Below, in pieces: positions 38,335-43,227 of a stretch of DNA of 43,227 bases. Below the pieces are notes generated by a model. The model was not told where the DNA came from. It saw nothing but the letters and a program-made list of their open reading frames with translations, and did no database searches. A program made the translations under genes and the position numbers. Each line of letters begins with the position of its first letter. Position 1 is the first letter of the stretch. Origin of the DNA: Lactifluus volemus (taxonomy: Eukaryota > Basidiomycota > Agaricomycetes > Russulales > Russulaceae); NCBI GenBank assembly GCA_022376515.1, contig WTXI01000301.1, positions 1-43,227 of the forward strand. Direction: 5' to 3'.

Positions 38335-41250
38335 TTAAAGATCGACTGTCCCCAGTCGACGCTCGTCATCGTCTTCGTCGGAGCGATAGTCTTCTTCCTC
38401 GACGACATTGACGAGGTCGTCTCGATCGAGAACGCGGGTGACGGGGATAAAGGCGCGGGAGCGAGCGTGGTACGGAACGAGACGAAAGGCGGCGTACCGG
38501 AGCTTGGAAACTGCTCCATCGAGTTCGGCGAGGCGATAGGAACCGGAGGAAGTCCTGCGAACGACGACCATCGGTCCAAGGTAGCGGGGCTTGGTTTTGC
38601 GCCCTAAGTCGGTCTCGATGGCTGAGTTGCGAACGAGGACGAGGTCGCCTGGGCGGAAGGGGTAATCGCGGATGGTATTTTGAAACTGGCGTTCGAACTG
38701 GCGGACGGAGGCGTGTCGTGCCTTGAGGACGTTGTCCCGGATACTGGCTAAGTCGTCTTCGCGTTTCTCGAGCTGGCGGGCACGAATGGCGAGTAGGTCG
38801 GCTGTGGAGAGGGGCTTGACGAGATCAGGAACAAGGAACGTGGCGAGAGTAATGTCGAAAGGAAGGAGAGGCTCGACACCGTGTGCCATGTAAAAGGGGG
38901 AGTGGCCAGTCGACTTGCGGATGGTAGCGCGATCAGCCCAGAAGACGTGGGGTACTACAGTCGGCCATCTGGAGACGTCGCTATCGCAGGATTTTACGAG
39001 AGATTCGCGGATAGTGCGATGTTGGCGTTCGACGATCCCGTTGGCGCGGGAGTTGTAAGCTGAGATACGGATGTGCCTGATCCCGAATTTCGAAGCTAGC
39101 CAGTCTAGAGCGGCAACATAAGCTGTGCCGTTGTCCGTAACGATCTCCTCGACAGCTCCCCAGCGACATAAGATGTCTTCAAAGATAAAGGAACCGATAG
39201 TGCGGCCGGTCTCAGTGCGTAAGGCGCGCCACTCGGGCCAAGCGGAGAGGGAGCAGCGAGCCTGGACGATGTAGCGGAAGCCAGCGGCGACGGGCATGAG
39301 CATGGTGTCGATGTATACCTTGCGAAAAAGAGGGGCTGGCGTATCGACGGTTGGCGGGACGCGGACTTTGGTGGTTTGGCGGATCTGGCATTCGTGACAG
39401 GTCTCGATGTACCACTTGATGTCGTCGTCAACAGAGGGCCACCAGAAGCGGTCTAAGATGATGCGACGGGTGGAGTAGATGCCTTTGTGGCCAAGGCGGT
39501 CGTGGGTGTCGCGAACAATGAACAGGCGCTCCGAGGGAGGAATATACATCTGCGGACGTCCCGTGCTGAAGTTACGCCAGAGTTGGCCATCGATCAGGGA
39601 GAACGGCTTGACTTTGCGAAGAAATTTGTCGAGGGCGTCTTTGGAGAGGTTTGAAGGGAGCTTGAGGGTGGTGAGGTAGTCTTGGATTGTGGAGATGTCG
39701 TTGTCGGCTTTAGAAGATTCGTTGCTGGCGGGAAAGGTTGTCGAGGTGGTGTTGTCTGAGGTTTCAGCGTTAAGGACTAAGCTGGAGGTAGGGAGGTTGC
39801 CTAGCTGAAGAGGAGGAGAGACGAGCCAAGTAGAAACCCAGACGCCGAGAGAGAGCGTGGCGTCAATCCAATCTTCGGGATCGTCTTCTTCGGCATTCTC
39901 TCCTTCCGCTGGCATTCGGCGGGAAAGGCCATCGGGGCCATGGTGCTTGTGTGCGGGGACGTGAACAAGTTTGAAGTCGAAGAGGTGGATTGCGGCAATC
40001 CACCGGTTGATGGTGGCATTGGGCTGGCAATCTGGGTTGTTTAGCATCCCGCGGATGAAGGAGGCATCCATCTCGACTACGAGATTGCGGACGCCGATAA
40101 GGTAGAGGCGGAGGGCACGCAAAGCCCGAAAGAGACCATAAAGCTCTAGCTTGGCCTGAGAGTAACGGGACTCGCGCTCGTTCCAGGAGATAGAACCGAA
40201 GCGCGCTGGGCGGCGTGCCCCATCCGGGCACTTTTGAGAGAGAATCCATCCGACGCCGTGGATGGATGAATCAACTGCCAAGAAGACAGGAAGGTCAGAA
40301 CTGTAGTTGATAGAAATGAGTGCAGGAGAATTAATGATGGCATTTTTGAGGGACTGCATGGCGTCGATATGCGTGTCGTTCCAAGCAAAAACTTCGCCCT
40401 TGCGAGTTAAATCGACGAGGGGGCGAGCAATGGTGGAGTAATTCTTGATCCAAATGCGCATAAATCCCGCAGTGCCGAGAAAGGCGCGGACGTCGGTGAC
40501 GGATCTGCAAGCGGGCCAGTCGCGGATCCGCGCGATTTTCGAGTCATCCGGAATGCGGCCGTCGAAGTTGCACTTGTGGCCGAGAATAACGACTTCCGGG
40601 ACTGCGACGAAGAGCTTTTTAGCGGAGACTGTGGCACCAGCACAAAGAAAACGGTGGAGAATACGGTGAACATCACTGAGATGCTCCCAAATAAACTTGC
40701 GAATGCCGGAGTTAGCGGGGATAGTTTCGAAGGTGCCATCGGGGCGTTCGTAGCGAGAGGCGGGGCCCTTGATGCTGCAATCGTCCACAAAGGGGCGAGC
40801 GACGTGTGGTATCTCGGGCTCCAGAATGAAAGTGACGTCGTCGTGAAAGATGCCAACCGCGTTGGTCCAGCCCTGAGGTAAGCAAGTAAGGCGGACGGCA
40901 CCGATGGGAGATTGAATCGTGGTGAGGTCCCTAGAGGCGACGTCGAGGGAGCGGTGATCATAGCCCACAAAGAGGTCCAGCATGGAGTAACAAGAGCGGC
41001 CAGCCATACCTTCAATGAGTTGGTCCGCGAGGGGAGGGACACTGGAATTGCGGATGGTGACGGCGTTGAGGGGCTGAAGGTCATGGACAATACGGAGTGC
41101 ACCGCTCTTCTTTTTGACGCAGAACCAGCGGGAGCGGTACGAGGCGTCGGAGCGCTCGTAAACTCCCGCGGCAAACTTCTCTTTAAACATCTGGATGACG
41201 TCGTCCAAGATGCCAGAGGGTATCGGAATGTTCTTGTGAGCCCAGGGACA
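38335..41250 (-). pseudogene. Gypsy F reverse transcriptase, RNase H and integrase
   Basis: 957 open codons (41208-38335, open slightly upstream). Reverse transcriptase: DDVIQMFKEKFAAGVYERSD, SRWFCVKKKSGALRIVHDLQ, SMLDLFVGYDHRSL, TCLPQGWTNAV, then FVDD in place of YxDD. RNase H: PVFLAVDSSIHGVGWILSQK and later DGLSRR. Integrase zinc finger: HDRLGHKG...FWWPSV...CHECQIRQ. Core: YIDTMLMPV, IVTDNGTAYVAAL and YNSRANGIVERQHRTIRESL, giving the D,D,E triad. The C-terminal part PFRPGDLVLVRNSAIE...RYLGPMVVVRR is the usual SH3-like tail, with no chromodomain. Upstream frame changes break the link to protease. Confidence 0.88.
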
Positions 41251-41690
41251 TGCTCGACGACAGGGATTTTGACGGGGGCAAAGTAGTTGTCGGAGAAACG
41301 GCCCTTCTCAGCCTCAGTCCAAGCCAAGCCGAGCTCGTTGAGAAGCAAGACGTGTTGGAGCAACTTGACTTCCTCAGGCCAGAGAAAGTCGTACCGGTTG
41401 AGCTGTAAGTCATCTAGGCGGTCCTGGGTAAGTCGAGAACCAGGTACGAAGTCGGGCGGACTAGTGGGAAGCGGAGGGAGGGACAGCACGGGATCGACGG
41501 GGATGCGCCGGACAGTACGGAAATCTTCGGGAAGGGACGCCGGAACTGGGCGGACCTTGTTTGCGACTTTCTTGTAAGCCAGGACTGGGACTGGTGGGTC
41601 GGCAAAGCAAAGTAGGGAAAGGGTGTCGGGAGAAGCTAAGAATGGATGGACGTTGTCGATGTGGGGCGCAGGGACGTCGACTAGGGTCAA
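41240..41690 (-). pseudogene. Gypsy F pol linker and reverse transcriptase start
   Basis: Open frame carrying VANKVRPVPASLPEDFRTVR and NRYDFLWPEEVKLLQHVLLL, then LAWTEAEKGRFSDNYFAPVK. It overlaps the stop of the protease frame by four bases (CTTTGA; this frame is -1). Near 41240 the true reverse-transcriptase frame (WAHKNIPIP) continues one base out of phase, so a base seems to be lost. After 41240 the open frame (to 40407) is out-of-frame translation of the neighbouring region. Confidence 0.75.
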
Positions 41691-43225
41691 AGAGTGCCTA
41701 AGTAGCCAACTTGCGAGTGGCGGGGCCGAGACGGGACCACAATGGTGTTGCCAGTGTCGACGGGGTCATTCAGAGCGACGTCAACGCTCCCGTTAGCGTG
41801 CTCGTCAAGACGGCAGAGTAGGAGGTGGTGGAAAGGTCGGCCCAGGAGAAGGCGGAATGGGGCGCGCTTGACAACATGAGCGTGTACTAGACAAGAGATG
41901 GTGCCGATAGTCAGAGGGAGGTTCTCGGCGCAGCCTAGAGTCCAGCTGATGGTGCCGCTAGCTGCTTCCATCTGAAGTTGGCGGGCCTTGTTGATGGTCG
42001 CCTGGACCTCCAGAGCCAGGTCTTCTCTAATTATGACGATTTGCGAGCCAGAGTCCAGGAGTCCGGCCTCAAGAACAGAGTTGTTGACTAAGACGTCGAC
42101 TTCCCGGAGGGGAAGCGAAAATTCGGCGGTGCGCCGTCCTAGATGCGTCGGCGAGCTAAGCACGGCTGGTGTGGCGATGAAAGGTGTCTCCTCGAGAACG
42201 TGTGTCTCGACTCGGCGATTCTTGAGCTTGTCGGCCAGTTCTTTGCGGATGGGCGGGCTGGCTGCTAGGATGTGAGCTGGCGTGGTTAAAGAAAGCTTAC
42301 CATCCATCAGCCACCCCAAGAGCTGGCTGGTGAGATTCTGGTCTTCGGCGTAGGACTGATATTTGTATTGAGGCGCTGAACGACCTGATCCTGGTGCAAT
42401 AGCGAGAGGTGGCGCTGGCGATCCCGATGCCGCAGGAGGCGCGGGCGTGATAACCACGTCTCGGAGCGGTGGGGCGAGCGGGGGCATCGAGGGCGCGGAG
42501 ACAATGTCCGCATCCTGGGATGGTCGTGCGAGAGTGCTATCAGTAGTTAGCTCGCGGAGCTTGGCTACCTTAGCGTCCCGCCGTCGCTTTTGTGTGGCAT
42601 AGACTTCGAAAATGTCTAGCACTCGATTGGGGTCGTTTTCGGAGTCGCCGGTGTCGTCGGTGTCGTCCCGCGGCAGTTCCGAGACTTCGATGATGTGGGT
42701 CTCGGCCGCGTCTTCTATGTAGGCGGTAGTTGGTACGATTTGCAAACTAAGAGCAGCAAGCGGGGGTGAGCTAGTCGGGGAAGTAGAAAGAGTCGCCTGA
42801 GCGGCAGGCGGCGGTCCTTGTGTGGCAAGCCAAGCGTCGATACCTGCTTTGATGCCTTTGCCGTTGCCACTGGGAGCCGGCTGACCATTCGGCAAGCAAA
42901 TCCGATTCCCATTGATAGCAGCCCGCCCGGTGCGGCAGTATTCGAACGCGGCGTGGCATTCGCGGACACGATGTCCTGCCTGCGCGCAAAAGGCACAATT
43001 GTTAGGGCGCGGCTGGGATGGGACTTGAGTTTGGGCTTGAGGAACGCCACGAAAAAATTCGGCGAGAGGTGCGACGTTGGCAGGAGTGGGACCCGCTGAA
43101 AAGGTCTGAGGGGCCGCCGGGTAGGTTTGAGGAGCTGCCTGAGCAGCTTGCGGGTAAACTGGGGCTGCGTGCGGGTAAGCGGGAGGAGTAGTGAAAGCGA
43201 AAGCTTGAGCCGCTGATGAGTAAAC
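41687..43225 (-). pseudogene. Gypsy F gag C-terminus and protease (incomplete at window edge)
   Basis: The frame is open from the right edge of the window. An alanine/proline/glutamine-rich segment leads to the knuckle CAFCAQAGHRVREC (CX2CX4HX4C, about 42960-43005), an acidic linker with predicted disorder, and a retropepsin domain with the active-site motif GLLDSGSQIVIIRE (about 42020-42070) and LLLGRPFHHL. It ends at a TGA (41687). The start of gag is beyond the window. Confidence 0.82.
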
Positions 43226-43227
43226 TT

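Larger units (their letters stand above)
37314..43227 (-). mobile_element. Gypsy F: Ty3/gypsy element, 5' end beyond the window
   Basis: Minus-strand gypsy element with gag knuckle, protease, reverse transcriptase, RNase H and integrase, then a 3' LTR. Different from gypsy B: no chromodomain, FVDD in reverse transcriptase, different LTR. The 5' LTR and gag N-terminus lie to the right of the window. Pol needs two frame changes near 41690 and 41240, so this copy is probably inactive. Confidence 0.9.

Noticed and set aside
40407..41240. Later part of the 427-codon ORF in gypsy F
   Set aside because: It is the out-of-frame reading of the reverse-transcriptase region. The motifs are in the neighbouring frame.
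1..43227. CRISPR arrays, bacterial operons or phage genes
   Set aside because: No spaced direct repeats or ribosome-binding-site-led gene clusters were seen. Spliceosomal introns and LTR elements show a eukaryotic nuclear genome.

Overview
This window looks like a repeat-rich region of a basidiomycete (probably Agaricomycetes) chromosome. The grounds are short spliceosomal introns of about 55-80 bases, divergent F-box-like proteins of a kind common in mushroom genomes, full Ty1/copia and Ty3/gypsy retrotransposons, and relics of nuclear genes (farnesyl diphosphate synthase, a DUF4112 membrane protein). No function was confirmed by a search. Every assignment rests on motifs read from the sequence.

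Layout. (1) 1-7254 and 26640-31001 hold a dispersed tandem unit: an F-box-like gene on the minus strand, with a smaller ORF of unknown function upstream of it. F-box copies A (294-1820), B (4346-5887) and C (27854-29413) are near intact. Copy D (about 6690-6921) keeps only the 5' end, and a fifth unit (37158-37313) keeps only the 3' flank. All four 5' ends share one first-intron position. (2) 7255-25931 is a three-level nested retrotransposon stack, each level with matching 5-base target-site duplications. Degenerate copia A (minus; TSD GAGGG) is split in gag by chromodomain gypsy B (minus; TSD CTCGT; identical 609-base LTRs). Gypsy B is split in reverse transcriptase by copia C (plus; TSD AAAAA), whose single 1360-residue gag-pol ORF is intact. 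(3) 31545-31918 holds two tandem tRNA-Tyr-like genes with the unusual anticodon AUA. (4) 32054-32770 is a broken gene for a secreted serine-rich protein. (5) 33377-37155 is a 3.8-kb non-autonomous DNA element with 28-base terminal inverted repeats (27/28 identical) and dense TTAAGCA-type subterminal arrays. Its interior carries intron-containing fragments of at least three unrelated host genes. (6) 37314-43227 is the 3' part of a second gypsy element (F) that runs off the right edge and is inserted in the fifth F-box repeat.

Priming. The two copia families share a primer-binding site complementary to the anticodon arm of initiator tRNA-Met, immediately next to the LTR, which implies a half-tRNA primer. 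Gypsy B instead has a site complementary to sequence in its own LTR about 35 bases after a TATA box, which implies self-priming of the Tf1/sushi kind. All five base substitutions between LTR pairs are CpG transitions, which suggests cytosine methylation of this region.

The most unusual items are the gene-fragment-carrying TIR element, the AUA tRNA-Tyr pair, the cysteine-rich tail behind the gypsy B chromodomain, and the F-box/ORF unit array.
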